From the NCBI GenBank assembly GCA_022072165.1, contig JAJVIF010000001.1, positions 1,143,353 to 1,207,352 of the forward strand: a stretch of DNA of 64,000 bases, in the 5' to 3' direction. Numbering within the stretch: the stretch's first letter is position 1; every line of letters starts with the position of its first letter. Below the pieces are notes generated by a model. The model was not told the DNA's origin. It was given only the letters and a program-made list of their open reading frames with translations, and ran no database searches. Below, in pieces: positions 23,266 through 32,326 of this stretch. This DNA is from a bacterium. Lineage in GTDB: Bacteria > JAJVIF01. Made by a program: the position numbers and the translations under genes.

Positions 23266-25569
23266 ATGTCCCAGTACTCCCGTCTCCCGCTGGCTGGTCC
23301 TCCCCGTGGATTTGCCCCCGGACGTGAAGCCTCGCTGGACGGCACCATAGAGCGCATCACCTTTCAGAATGTCGATTCCGGCTTTGTTGTCGCCCGTTTC
23401 CGCGTCCAAAAAACCAACGAACTGGTGACCGTAGTCGGCTCGCTCTCGGGGGTCCAAAAAGGCGAAGACCTCCAGATTCATGGAGTCTGGAACGAGGACC
23501 CCCGCTTCGGGCCGCAGTTGCAGGTCCGACGCTTTGAGATCCAGCTCCCCACTAGCGGCGCGGGACTCCGGGACTACCTCACCACCTTCCACAACATCGG
23601 CCCCTCCCGGGCCAAATCGCTGGTCGAGGCGTTCGGGGAGGACCTGTCGCACGTCATCGATCACGAGCCGGAACGCCTCCGGGGAGTCAAGGGCATTACC
23701 CGGGCGATCGCGAAGAGCCTGAAGGAAGAGTGGACCGCCCGGGGCGCAGAGCGGCAGGTGATGGTCTTCTGCCAGTCCTTCGGTATCACGGCGAATCAGG
23801 CGCGTCGGATTTTCAAGACCTATGGCGACCGGGCTCTGCGGATTCTGACTATTGAGGGGAATCCCTACCAGCTGGCTGAAGATGTCTTCGGCATCGGCTT
23901 TCGGAAAGCGGATGAAATCGCGCTGAAACTCGGGATCCAGCCTGATGATCCGCGACGAGTCCAGGCGGCGTTGCGCTACACCCTGGTCCAGGGGGCGGAT
24001 GACGGTCACACCTACCTGCCGCTGGAGCGCCTGTTCCAGCAGGCCGCGACCGAGCTCCCGGAAGTCGACACGCAGCGACTCACCGAAGCCCTCGGGGATC
24101 TGCTGCATGAGCGACGCGTCATTGCTGATCCCCATCTGCTGCCTGCCCGGGAGCGCCCCGACCCCTCTCTGTTGCAGGCGGAGCAGCTGGAGTCCGCCTG
24201 TCCCATCTTTCTGCCCCAGCATTGGGACACCGAGCAAAAGCTGGTCCGGGAACTCAAGCGCCGTCTGGAGACACCGGCTGCCACCGCCCTGCCACCCGAC
24301 AGGGAGTCGCGGATGCAGCAGTACCGGGAGCGACAGGGGCTCGAACTCTCCGATGAACAGCTCACGGCAATCCGGGAGTCGCTGCTGGCTCCGGTCTTCC
24401 TCCTCACCGGCGGTCCGGGGACCGGCAAGTCCACCTGTCTCAAGCTCGCGGTTGATGTCCTGGAACACGAGCGGGCCCGGGTCGCCCTCGCCGCACCGAC
24501 CGGGCGGGCAGCGCGACGCCTGACCGAAACCACGGGGCGTCCGGCATCGACCCTGCACCGGCTCCTCGAGTTTCAGCCGGCTGCCGGGGGCTTCCAGCGC
24601 AATGCCGAGACGCCCCTGGAATGCGATGTTGTGATCGTCGATGAAGTCAGCATGCTCGATGCCCAGCTCGCCGCCGCGCTCTTCGCCGCCCTGCCAGCAG
24701 AGGCCCGCCTGATTCTTGTCGGCGACCCCGATCAGCTCCCGTCGGTGGGGGCCGGCAATGTCCTGGCGGACCTCATCGCCTCAGACACCGTGCCGCGAGT
24801 CCATCTCACCCGTATCTATCGTCAGGCACAGACCAGCCAGATCGTGGTGAACGCCCATCGCATCAATGCCGGCGAGATGCCGGACCTGGAGCCTCAGGCG
24901 GGGCAAAAGCGGGATTTTCGATTTTTCTCAGTCTCCAACGATAAGGACCTCGCCCCGCAGGAAGCCAAAGAGAAGCTGGTCCGGTATCTCACCGAGGTCC
25001 TGTCGCAACATGTCGATCTCATCCGGCAGGTACAGGTGCTCACCCCCATGCACCACGGACCAGTCGGTGCCCGGGCCCTGAATCCCCTGCTGCAACAGAC
25101 CCTGAATCCGGTAGCCACACCGCAGGATCTCCTCAGGCTGGGGGAACGGGAGTTTCGCCTGGGTGATCGCGTGATGCAGATGCGGAACAACTACGACAAG
25201 GATGTCTTCAACGGCGACATCGGCTTCGTCAGCCGCATCGACCGCGAAAAGCAGGAATGTGTCATCAACTTCGAGCAGCCGGTCACCTACACCAGCGGTG
25301 AGCTCGACGAAGTGCAGCTGGCCTATGCGATTACGGTCCACAAATCGCAGGGGAGCGAATTCCCCGTGGTGGTGATGCCCCTGGTGACGCAGCACTACAT
25401 GATGCTGCGACGCAATCTGCTCTACACCGCTATCACCCGGGCGCGGAAGCTGGTCATCCTCATCGGTCAGCGAAAGGCCCTTGGGATCGCTGTCCAGCGT
25501 GGCTATGCCGATGCGGATCGACGCTGCACCGGGCTTGCACCTCGCCTGCGACATGCCCTCGGGCTCTAG
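23266..25569 (+). CDS. recD2: RecD2-type SF1 DNA helicase
   Basis: 5'-3' helicase of 767 residues used in DNA repair in bacteria lacking RecBC. The N-terminal OB-like region (G-T-I-E-R-I-T-F-x-x-x-D-S-G-F-V-V) and tandem helix-hairpin-helix segments (HNIGPSRAKSLVEAFGED, GIGFRKADEIA) are typical of RecD2. The helicase core has Walker A LLTGGPGTGKST (near 380), VIVDEVSMLD (near 456) and GDPDQLPSVGAG. The C-terminal UvrD-like motif is LAYAITVHKSQGSEFPVVV, ending in YTAITRARK. Size and layout match the D. radiodurans-type RecD2. It has its own -10 and no repair neighbours. Confidence 0.95.
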   Translation: MSQYSRLPLAGPPRGFAPGREASLDGTIERITFQNVDSGFVVARFRVQKTNELVTVVGSLSGVQKGEDLQIHGVWNEDPRFGPQLQVRRFEIQLPTSGAGLRDYLTTFHNIGPSRAKSLVEAFGEDLSHVIDHEPERLRGVKGITRAIAKSLKEEWTARGAERQVMVFCQSFGITANQARRIFKTYGDRALRILTIEGNPYQLAEDVFGIGFRKADEIALKLGIQPDDPRRVQAALRYTLVQGADDGHTYLPLERLFQQAATELPEVDTQRLTEALGDLLHERRVIADPHLLPARERPDPSLLQAEQLESACPIFLPQHWDTEQKLVRELKRRLETPAATALPPDRESRMQQYRERQGLELSDEQLTAIRESLLAPVFLLTGGPGTGKSTCLKLAVDVLEHERARVALAAPTGRAARRLTETTGRPASTLHRLLEFQPAAGGFQRNAETPLECDVVIVDEVSMLDAQLAAALFAALPAEARLILVGDPDQLPSVGAGNVLADLIASDTVPRVHLTRIYRQAQTSQIVVNAHRINAGEMPDLEPQAGQKRDFRFFSVSNDKDLAPQEAKEKLVRYLTEVLSQHVDLIRQVQVLTPMHHGPVGARALNPLLQQTLNPVATPQDLLRLGEREFRLGDRVMQMRNNYDKDVFNGDIGFVSRIDREKQECVINFEQPVTYTSGELDEVQLAYAITVHKSQGSEFPVVVMPLVTQHYMMLRRNLLYTAITRARKLVILIGQRKALGIAVQRGYADADRRCTGLAPRLRHALGL

Positions 25570-25578
25570 CCCGACCGG

Positions 25579-25584
25579 TACACT
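25579..25584 (+). promoter_or_regulatory. -10 element, leaderless GTG start of the membrane protein
   Basis: TACACT ends 8 bases before GTG 25593, 10 bases after the recD2 stop codon. No ribosome-binding site. Confidence 0.65.
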
Positions 25585-25592
25585 CCACTCCT

Positions 25593-26672
25593 GTGCGAGC
25601 CCTTGCGGTGTATGCCCTGCTGGTCCTGCTGGCAGACTGGGCGCTCTTCAGTCGCTTTCTGGCGCTACCGCCAGGACGCCTCCTCGTGCGCCTGATCCTG
25701 ATCGTGATGTTGACCATGATGGTCGCCCAGGTAGGGTCGCTTGTTCAGTTCCTTTATGGCGACTGGCTGTTCATCAGTTCCTGGGGCACCCGGGACCTCT
25801 TTCTGGCGACCACGCTCATCAAGCTCCCCTTTGCCTGGGTCGCCCTCCCCCGGATGGAATTCACCAAGTTTTTTTCCCTCGCGACTCTGGGAAACCTGGC
25901 GGCGCTGCTCATTTTTACTCCCCTGCTCTGGCTCTATCCGGCGATCGTGGGGGTGCATCCCGACACCCTCCGCGACCTGGAGCGACAGGCGATCGATGGG
26001 GGCTTCGAAATCCGGGCCGCCATCGAAAAGTTCCGCATCAACCACGGCGGACAGGTGCCGGCATATGTCTTTGGAGGAGATGACGCGAGCTGGCGCGGCA
26101 TGAGCCATCGGGACCGCCTGCTGCAGGAAGGGCTGCTGGAAGCCTATCCCCGGAATCCCCTCCATCTGCACCGGGCATACATGCCCGGACGTCAGCGCTG
26201 GACCCTCCCTGGGCTGTTCCTCGGGCAGAAGGAAAAGGCGTTCGAGACGCTTCGGACGCAGTGGCTGCCCCGGGTGCGTCATTCGTCAGAACCCCGCTTC
26301 GGGCTCCAGGGGATCCGGATGGGGAATCAGCTCAGCGACCCCCGGGTCCCGGTGAGCCTCCTGCCACAAGCCCTGGCGCCGGATCAGCCGGTCCCCCTGC
26401 CGGGCAGCTTCCTCTATCGGGCCTTTGATCTGAACGATGACGGCCAGGTCGAGAGCTATGTGCTGATGGTCTTTGGTGCGGAGGGTTCTTCGGGGCTGGA
26501 TGTCTTTCGGCGATCCGCCACCGATGGGGATCTGGCGCTAATCGGGCCCACCGGGAGCTCACCTGACCAGTATCAGATCGCTACGGATGGCGTTCCGGAT
26601 GGCGTCATTTGGGTCACTTACGGCGGCCTGTTGTCGATTCCCGGACAGTCCTGGGGGTTCGACAGGCCATAG
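25593..26672 (+). CDS. Membrane protein with pilin-like extracellular head
   Basis: Predicted 359 residues from a leaderless GTG. Four hydrophobic helices (about 3-22, 30-55, 65-85 and 95-120) are followed by a soluble C-terminal half. Residues about 128-205 recall the head of type II secretion pseudopilins: a helix I-R-A-A-I-E-K-F-R-I-N-H-G-G-Q-V-P, then L-L-E-A-Y-P-R-N-P. A D-L-N-D-D-G-Q-V-E-S segment (about 290-300) resembles an EF-hand calcium loop. I know no family with this arrangement. It precedes a coiled-coil gene and the kinase locus on the same strand, with separate -10 elements. Confidence 0.7.
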   Translation: MRALAVYALLVLLADWALFSRFLALPPGRLLVRLILIVMLTMMVAQVGSLVQFLYGDWLFISSWGTRDLFLATTLIKLPFAWVALPRMEFTKFFSLATLGNLAALLIFTPLLWLYPAIVGVHPDTLRDLERQAIDGGFEIRAAIEKFRINHGGQVPAYVFGGDDASWRGMSHRDRLLQEGLLEAYPRNPLHLHRAYMPGRQRWTLPGLFLGQKEKAFETLRTQWLPRVRHSSEPRFGLQGIRMGNQLSDPRVPVSLLPQALAPDQPVPLPGSFLYRAFDLNDDGQVESYVLMVFGAEGSSGLDVFRRSATDGDLALIGPTGSSPDQYQIATDGVPDGVIWVTYGGLLSIPGQSWGFDRP

Positions 26673-26692
26673 AAGTGCTGACCGGTTTTGCG

Positions 26693-26698
26693 TATACT
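26693..26698 (+). promoter_or_regulatory. -10 element of the coiled-coil gene
   Basis: TATACT, 36 bases upstream of ATG 26735. Leader about 30 bases with only a weak GGGA ribosome-binding site. Confidence 0.5.
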
Positions 26699-26734
26699 TG
26701 TTTGACATCCGTCGACTTTCGACGGGACACGCCG

Positions 26735-27103
26735 ATGCTCAACCACTTCAACCAGCTCCTCCACCGACTCCGTCCGCAAGGCCAGCAGGCTGCGGCACGG
26801 GCGGCGTTGTTCGCGCAAGTCCAGCGTTTTCGCCAGGAGCGGAGCGATTTACTGGCTCGCATCGGCGAGGGAGTCGCCGTCTGGCATCGGGCCGGTGGCG
26901 AGAATGAGCGGCTGCTGACCGAGTCACTGCGCCAGGACTTGCGGCGTCTGGGCGAACTCGAAGATGCGATCCAGGCAGCCCTTCCTCTCCTGCAGGTCGA
27001 TGATGCCCAGCAGGTTGCCGATGAGTTCGCACCTCGCAGTTCGATGCTGGCCGACGCTGACGGCCACCCGCAGGTCATTCGCGCCGCTCCCAGCCAACCC
27101 TGA
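26735..27103 (+). CDS. Small coiled-coil protein, unknown
   Basis: Predicted 122 residues, nearly all helical, rich in Arg, Gln, Leu and Glu. The stretch from about 20 to 90 has heptad-like spacing of Leu/Ala (F-A-Q-V-Q-R-F-R-Q-E-R, L-R-Q-D-L-R-R-L-G-E-L). No signal peptide or membrane segment. ATG 26735 is preferred over an upstream in-frame ATG because the longer form would run through the promoter and the end of the previous gene. It lies 87 bases before the kinase gene. I recognise no family. Confidence 0.55.
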   Translation: MLNHFNQLLHRLRPQGQQAAARAALFAQVQRFRQERSDLLARIGEGVAVWHRAGGENERLLTESLRQDLRRLGELEDAIQAALPLLQVDDAQQVADEFAPRSSMLADADGHPQVIRAAPSQP

Positions 27104-27151
27104 TGCCGTTAGTCTCTCGCCCTGCTATTCCCCTGATTTCACTGGCACCCG

Positions 27152-27157
27152 TACAAT
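27152..27157 (+). promoter_or_regulatory. -10 element of the kinase gene
   Basis: TACAAT, 33 bases before ATG 27191. The leader holds GGAGG close to the start, so this is a conventional (not leaderless) unit. Confidence 0.55.
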
Positions 27158-27190
27158 CCACTGTCCCTCATCTGTCGCCCGGAGGCTGAC

Positions 27191-29509
27191 ATGCCCCGCT
27201 TTACACCCGTCGAGTTCCTGGGCCAGGGCGCGACCGGACAGGTCTGGAAGTCGCTGGACACCACGAACAACCAGCAAGTCGCGGTCAAGATGCCGGGTGG
27301 TGATGTCCCTGTCGGGGAGCTCGGGCGCTTTCAGGCAGCGTATGAAACCGAGGCCCTTATCCTGCGGGACCTCCAGCATCCGGGCATCCTGAAGCTCATC
27401 GAGATGGGACAGGACGAGGGACGTCCGTACATTGCCTATGAGTATCTGCAGGGTCAGAGTCTCCGGGCGCTCCTGGCCGCCGGGAAGAGTTTCGCGCCGG
27501 CTCAGAGCGGCATGTTGCTGGTGTCGCTGTTGGATGCGCTGGAGTACCTGCACAACGCTGGCATCGTCCATCGCGACCTGAATCCGAACAATGTCATGGT
27601 ACTGGCTGACCAGGTCGGCGGGATGCGACTCCTCGACTTCGGCGCAGCCGCCCGCATCGGGGCTGCTCCCGGTCCCCTGATCGGGACGCCACAGTACATG
27701 GCACCCGAGCAGCTGCAGGGGGGCGCACCGGACCCCCGGTCTGATCTCTTCAGCGTCGGCGTCATGTGCTACGAGCTCCTCACTGGCCGTCCCCCGTTCA
27801 TCGGGCATAGCTACCCGGAGCTGGTACAGCTGATCAGCGCGGGTCAGTTCTCACCGGCCCGGCAACTTCGGCCGGAACTGCCAGAAGCGGTCGAGACGTT
27901 CCTGAAAACCGCGATGGCCGTCGATCCGGCGCGGCGATATCAGACCGCCAGCGCGATGCGGGCGGTCCTGTTGCACGCCTTGTCTGGGGACGTGGAAGCA
28001 CCGCAAGCTCCTTCGATCGCAGCGATCACCGACGATTTCGAACGGCCGACGATGATATCGGGGACACCGGTACGCCTCGAAGGGGCTGCCCTGATAGCCC
28101 TCGATGGTCCCTTCAAGGGGCGTCAGTTCCCACTGTCGGGCGGCATCACGACCCTGGGGGGTCCCTACGCCGATGTAGACCTGTCGAAGGACCTCGGCAT
28201 CGCCGCCCAGCATTGCTGGATCATCCATGAGCAGGACCGTTTTCTGCTGCACGATGCCGATGACTCCGGCGGTACGCTGCTCAATGGACAGTCGATTAAA
28301 CGGGCACCCCTGCTGACCGGCGATCTCATTGGCATCGGGGAGTCGATTTTCCGCTTCCAGGATCCGCATCAGCCGCTCGGCGCAAATCGCCCTCCGGGAT
28401 CCGTGGAGTACGGCAAGCCTCTCCCCAGCGACCGACAGGCTGCGAAAGAGCAGGCTGCCCAGGCACGGATCGTTGCCTCCGCACAGCGACCAGCCAGTGA
28501 CATCGCGCTTTGGCTGATCCTGGTGCTGTTGCTGGTAATGATCGCTGGGGGCGCGTTCATTGGCACGATGGCGGTGGCCTCAGGCATCCGAACCGACATG
28601 AGCCTTCAGCTGACACCCCTGTGGGGGAAGGTCGAGCCGGTCCTCATGGCGCGCAGTCCCCAGGAGTTCTTCGCGCAGGCGGAAAAGCTCGATCCGGAAT
28701 CGCAACGCGGCTTTCTCATTACACTCTCGCCACGGTACCCGGGTTTCATGGGGTGGTTGCCACCGGTCCAAAAGGCCGCCGACGAAGCCGAGGTGATGAA
28801 GCGCTTTATGCTGGAGCTGCTGACCACGATCCAGGAAGCACAGCAGCAGACGGAACAGACCCAGTTCACCGCCCCGACGCTTTCACGCATCAACGCCGCG
28901 CGTCAGACTATCGAGCAGCAACAGCTCCAGCTGAACCCCTGGCCGTACAACCGTCAGACGGCCCTGGCGCGACTGACCAGGATGCTCGATTTTGGAGTCC
29001 AGCCAGCGGACCCGACGATGGTGGATCACCCGGTGCTTGCCGCGATGCTCCCATTCCGGGATGGCCTGTCGGCCTATGTCGCGGGGGACTGGGCCCGGGC
29101 TTTTAACAAGCTGGATGAAGCGCTGGTCGCGACCGATGTCTGGTACCGCAAGGCTCCACAGGTGGAGCTCGATGCCGCGCTCACCACTGAACTGCGCCCG
29201 GCCGGGGATGTGGCCCGGGTCATGATGGCAGTCTGCGAGATTCGGCAGGGACAGATCCGTGTACTCCAGCAGCCGACCGACAGCCTGACACCCGCCGATC
29301 TGGACACCATCCGGGGCTGGGTGCGTGATGCCGACGATCTGTTGCGCCGGGTAAAAGTCGAAGATGTCCAGCGGATACTCATCGGCTTCAGGGCCGGGTT
29401 CAGCGCAGGCTATGATCCCCGTACCCTGAACGATGAGATCGATGCGGTCAAGGATCGCATCGAGGAGTTGCGCAAGGCCGCCGCAACGCCAGTCTCACCA
29501 CCGCTGTAA
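27191..29509 (+). CDS. Transmembrane Ser/Thr kinase with FHA-like domain
   Basis: Predicted 772 residues. The N-terminal Hanks-type kinase has a glycine loop LGQGATGQVW (10-19), Lys33 in VAVKM, catalytic Asp129 in HRDLNPNN (Asn replaces the usual Lys of HRDLKPxN), DFG at 149-151 and APE at 171-173, so it should be active. Residues about 301-390 are FHA-like, but the usual G-R and S-x-x-H phospho-Thr-binding residues read G-G and A-A-Q-H. One transmembrane helix follows (about 438-460). The extracytoplasmic part of about 310 residues is helical with TPR-like features. It is directly followed by a pseudokinase gene, suggesting one signalling unit. Confidence 0.93.
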   Translation: MPRFTPVEFLGQGATGQVWKSLDTTNNQQVAVKMPGGDVPVGELGRFQAAYETEALILRDLQHPGILKLIEMGQDEGRPYIAYEYLQGQSLRALLAAGKSFAPAQSGMLLVSLLDALEYLHNAGIVHRDLNPNNVMVLADQVGGMRLLDFGAAARIGAAPGPLIGTPQYMAPEQLQGGAPDPRSDLFSVGVMCYELLTGRPPFIGHSYPELVQLISAGQFSPARQLRPELPEAVETFLKTAMAVDPARRYQTASAMRAVLLHALSGDVEAPQAPSIAAITDDFERPTMISGTPVRLEGAALIALDGPFKGRQFPLSGGITTLGGPYADVDLSKDLGIAAQHCWIIHEQDRFLLHDADDSGGTLLNGQSIKRAPLLTGDLIGIGESIFRFQDPHQPLGANRPPGSVEYGKPLPSDRQAAKEQAAQARIVASAQRPASDIALWLILVLLLVMIAGGAFIGTMAVASGIRTDMSLQLTPLWGKVEPVLMARSPQEFFAQAEKLDPESQRGFLITLSPRYPGFMGWLPPVQKAADEAEVMKRFMLELLTTIQEAQQQTEQTQFTAPTLSRINAARQTIEQQQLQLNPWPYNRQTALARLTRMLDFGVQPADPTMVDHPVLAAMLPFRDGLSAYVAGDWARAFNKLDEALVATDVWYRKAPQVELDAALTTELRPAGDVARVMMAVCEIRQGQIRVLQQPTDSLTPADLDTIRGWVRDADDLLRRVKVEDVQRILIGFRAGFSAGYDPRTLNDEIDAVKDRIEELRKAAATPVSPPL

Positions 29510-29588
29510 ACCAATTGCAGCGTTGCGAGGTCTCACAGGTCGAGGATGCGTCACGACGCTTCCCGATGCCGCATGGGAGCAGGCCACC

Positions 29589-32324
29589 GTGGCACCACCG
29601 TCGGATCCATTGCTGCTCGCCCTGGAGGACCGTCTCGCGGTCCTGATGCCCGGCCGCTTCCGGCTGACGGATGACGCGACGCCAACCCCCCTCGGACTGA
29701 CCCTGACTGGCCACGACACCCTGACCCAGCAGCCGATCACGATCCAGGTCCTCGACACCGCAAAACTTCTGCTCCAGCCCGCGACCATCCACCAGTCGCT
29801 CACCGCCCAGTGGACCATGACCGCCCGTCTGAGCGACCGCCTGCATCGCGCCGACGCGCCCTGGATGCCAGCGGTCATCCTGAACGATCCCTCGGGCACG
29901 CCACCGTTCCTGATCCAGGAGCAGGTGCCCGGACTCTCCCTGGCGGGAGTGATGGAGCGTCGGGGCACCGGGACACCACCACATCTGGCCCCCGGCGCGG
30001 TCCGTCCGCTGCTGACAGCAACCCTGGAACTCCTGGCCGGGATGCACGGACTGGGGCTGACGCTCCCCGGACTCCGGCCAGAATCGATCCTGACGACCGA
30101 TGCCACGCCGCGGGTAAGGGTGCTGACGCCATTGCCCGATCCGCTGGAAGCGGACCCCGCCAGGTGGCTTCCCCCGGAGGTCCTGGAAGGGGGACTCTGG
30201 ACCACTGCGGCCGACTGCTATCTCGCCGGAGCGGTCATCTATTGGGCACTGACCGGCTTCGCCCCCTTTGAAGCTGAACTTGCGGATGAGGGCTATATCC
30301 CTGAATCACAGGAGTATCGGGACCTGCGGCAACAGCGACGGGTCTACACCGCTTTGCCAGTCGCGCCCAGCGCCAGAGTTCACGGGGTCCCTACGGCTCT
30401 TGAGCGCGTACTGCTGAGTCTCCTGCAGCGGGACCCAGGACTGCGCCCAGAAGCTGCAGCTGCGTTGGAAAAGCTCTCCAATCGCACCGCCACCACACCC
30501 CTGACGGGACTCCTCAGTCGTTTCACTCCAAAAGAGCCGGATGCCGAGCCAACGCCAGAGGCTAATCCCGTAGTCGCTTCGGCGGTGCCGGTCACGTCTG
30601 ATGGCATCGACTTCGATGATCTTGCTGCGTCTGCCCCGGAAGTTTTCGCGGAATCGCCGACCGCTCCCCCCTGGACGGCGGAAGCTGAAGACTCCACCGA
30701 CGTTGTTCTGCCTGAGCCCCGATCAGCCGCCACCTGGCAACGTCCGGCCCTGATTGGCGGAGCAGTGCTGCTGCTGGCACTGACGCTCTGGGCGGTGAAT
30801 CGTCCGTCGCAGGTACAGGATCCCCACGCCGAGGACCGGACCCTGGCGCTCCTGAGTGACATCGGCACGGGACTGGTGCCGGTGCAGGTCGAGGAAGCTC
30901 CACCGAGCCAACCCCTCGACAAGCCACAGCCGGCGGCACCGAAGCAGAATCCGCAGCCGCCACAACCGGACCAGCCGACGGAACCGGCTCCCGCTACCAT
31001 GCCGCCGCCTGCACCTGAGTCTCCGTCGGCCCCGGCGGCGACACTGGTCCTTCCGCCGGAGGTCACGACACCGACCCCCGTGCCGGACCCAGCACCACCC
31101 ACAGAGGACCCGGTCCCCGCTCCGGCTCCAGAAGCCACGACCCCGGTCACGACTCCGGCACCAGCCGCCCCCACACCGGACCCAGATCCCGTGCCGTCCC
31201 GGGACCCCGCCCCTGCGGATCGGCCCTCCGGCCAGACGCATCTGTTCAATCTCGATGAGCCTTCACCGGCCACTGACAGCACGACTCCGGCGATGCTCCC
31301 GCTGCCAGGGCCTGGTCGGGATCCGGCACCACTCCTGGAGCAGCCTCAGACACCGTCGATGGCGAGCCCGAGTCCGCTACCGGGTACGTCCGGGACTCGT
31401 CAGTGGGGTTTCTCAGCGCATGAACGCCAGGTCTGGAGCGTCGATGTCTCCCCGGATGGCAAGACTGTCGCCAGTGGTGGACGTGATGAATACGCCGCGC
31501 TATGGGATCTGACATCGGGTCGCAAAAGGGGCCAGGTCACCAGTCCCGGCAAGGATCATGTTTCCTGGATCACGTCCGTGTCCTACAGCCGGGATGGTCG
31601 CTACCTCGCCACTGGCAGCGAAGATGCCCGGGTCAAAGTCTGGGACTTGCGGAATGGCAACGCCCTCGTCACTACCTTCCGGACACCCGGCGACAGTGTC
31701 GTGGTCCGGGCACTCGACTTCGATCCCACGTCCTCCCGGCTGTATGTCGGCTACGGCGATGGCAAGGGCATGATTCGGGTCCTGGACACCGCCACGGGCA
31801 AGGAAATCCCGACCAAGCTCCAGCATGGCGGAGCCCTGCAGGCCATGCAGATCAGCCCCGATGGCCGCCTCCTGGCGACCGGGGGACGGGATAACCGGGG
31901 CCGCCTCTGGAATCTGAAGACCGGTGAAATGATCGCGCTGCTCGAAGGACACAAAGGCTGGGTGCAGGCGATTGCGTTCAACGGCAAGGGGCAAGTGGCG
32001 ACCGGCTCCAGCGATGGCAGCATCCGACTCTGGAAGACCGATGGCTCGCTGGTCGCGACGCTTGCCGGGGCCCATACAGGCGGTGTCTATTCCCTCGCCT
32101 ATCGACAGAGCGATGGTCGACTCCTGGCGTCCGGCGGGGCAGATAACGCCATCCGGCTGTGGGATCACCTCGATGGTCGGAGTGTCGGACAACTCACGAA
32201 GCAGGGAGGCATTGTGACCTCCCTGGTCTTTGCTCCGGGTGGCAAGCAGCTGATTGCCTCGACCCTGCAGGACCCCTTTGGCGGGACTCCGGAGCCGAAC
32301 ATCCTCGTGTACCGCATCAACTGA
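29589..32324 (+). CDS. Pseudokinase-transmembrane-WD40 protein
   Basis: Predicted 911 residues from GTG 29589; an in-frame TTG at about 29533 is a less likely start. Residues about 30-295 have a kinase fold outline (L-P-P-E-V-L-E-G-G for APE, C-Y-L-A-G-A-V-I-Y-W-A-L-T-G for the F-helix, D-P-G-L-R-P at the end). The HRD motif, however, is replaced by LTLPGLRPE, DFG is absent and no VAIK lysine is seen, so it should not phosphorylate. A transmembrane helix lies at about 387-403, then a Pro-rich linker of about 200 residues, then seven WD40 repeats (about 620-911). The propeller would be outside. It probably works with the adjacent active kinase. Confidence 0.88.
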   Translation: MAPPSDPLLLALEDRLAVLMPGRFRLTDDATPTPLGLTLTGHDTLTQQPITIQVLDTAKLLLQPATIHQSLTAQWTMTARLSDRLHRADAPWMPAVILNDPSGTPPFLIQEQVPGLSLAGVMERRGTGTPPHLAPGAVRPLLTATLELLAGMHGLGLTLPGLRPESILTTDATPRVRVLTPLPDPLEADPARWLPPEVLEGGLWTTAADCYLAGAVIYWALTGFAPFEAELADEGYIPESQEYRDLRQQRRVYTALPVAPSARVHGVPTALERVLLSLLQRDPGLRPEAAAALEKLSNRTATTPLTGLLSRFTPKEPDAEPTPEANPVVASAVPVTSDGIDFDDLAASAPEVFAESPTAPPWTAEAEDSTDVVLPEPRSAATWQRPALIGGAVLLLALTLWAVNRPSQVQDPHAEDRTLALLSDIGTGLVPVQVEEAPPSQPLDKPQPAAPKQNPQPPQPDQPTEPAPATMPPPAPESPSAPAATLVLPPEVTTPTPVPDPAPPTEDPVPAPAPEATTPVTTPAPAAPTPDPDPVPSRDPAPADRPSGQTHLFNLDEPSPATDSTTPAMLPLPGPGRDPAPLLEQPQTPSMASPSPLPGTSGTRQWGFSAHERQVWSVDVSPDGKTVASGGRDEYAALWDLTSGRKRGQVTSPGKDHVSWITSVSYSRDGRYLATGSEDARVKVWDLRNGNALVTTFRTPGDSVVVRALDFDPTSSRLYVGYGDGKGMIRVLDTATGKEIPTKLQHGGALQAMQISPDGRLLATGGRDNRGRLWNLKTGEMIALLEGHKGWVQAIAFNGKGQVATGSSDGSIRLWKTDGSLVATLAGAHTGGVYSLAYRQSDGRLLASGGADNAIRLWDHLDGRSVGQLTKQGGIVTSLVFAPGGKQLIASTLQDPFGGTPEPNILVYRIN

Positions 32325-32326
32325 CG

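Noticed and set aside
23248-24558. A 436-codon minus-strand frame inside recD2
   Set aside because: Antisense to a complete RecD2; composition is unlike real proteins.
30880-31240. Possible tandem DNA repeat in the Pro-rich linker of the WD40 protein
   Set aside because: The codons for Pro, Ala and Thr recur but no unit repeats exactly.
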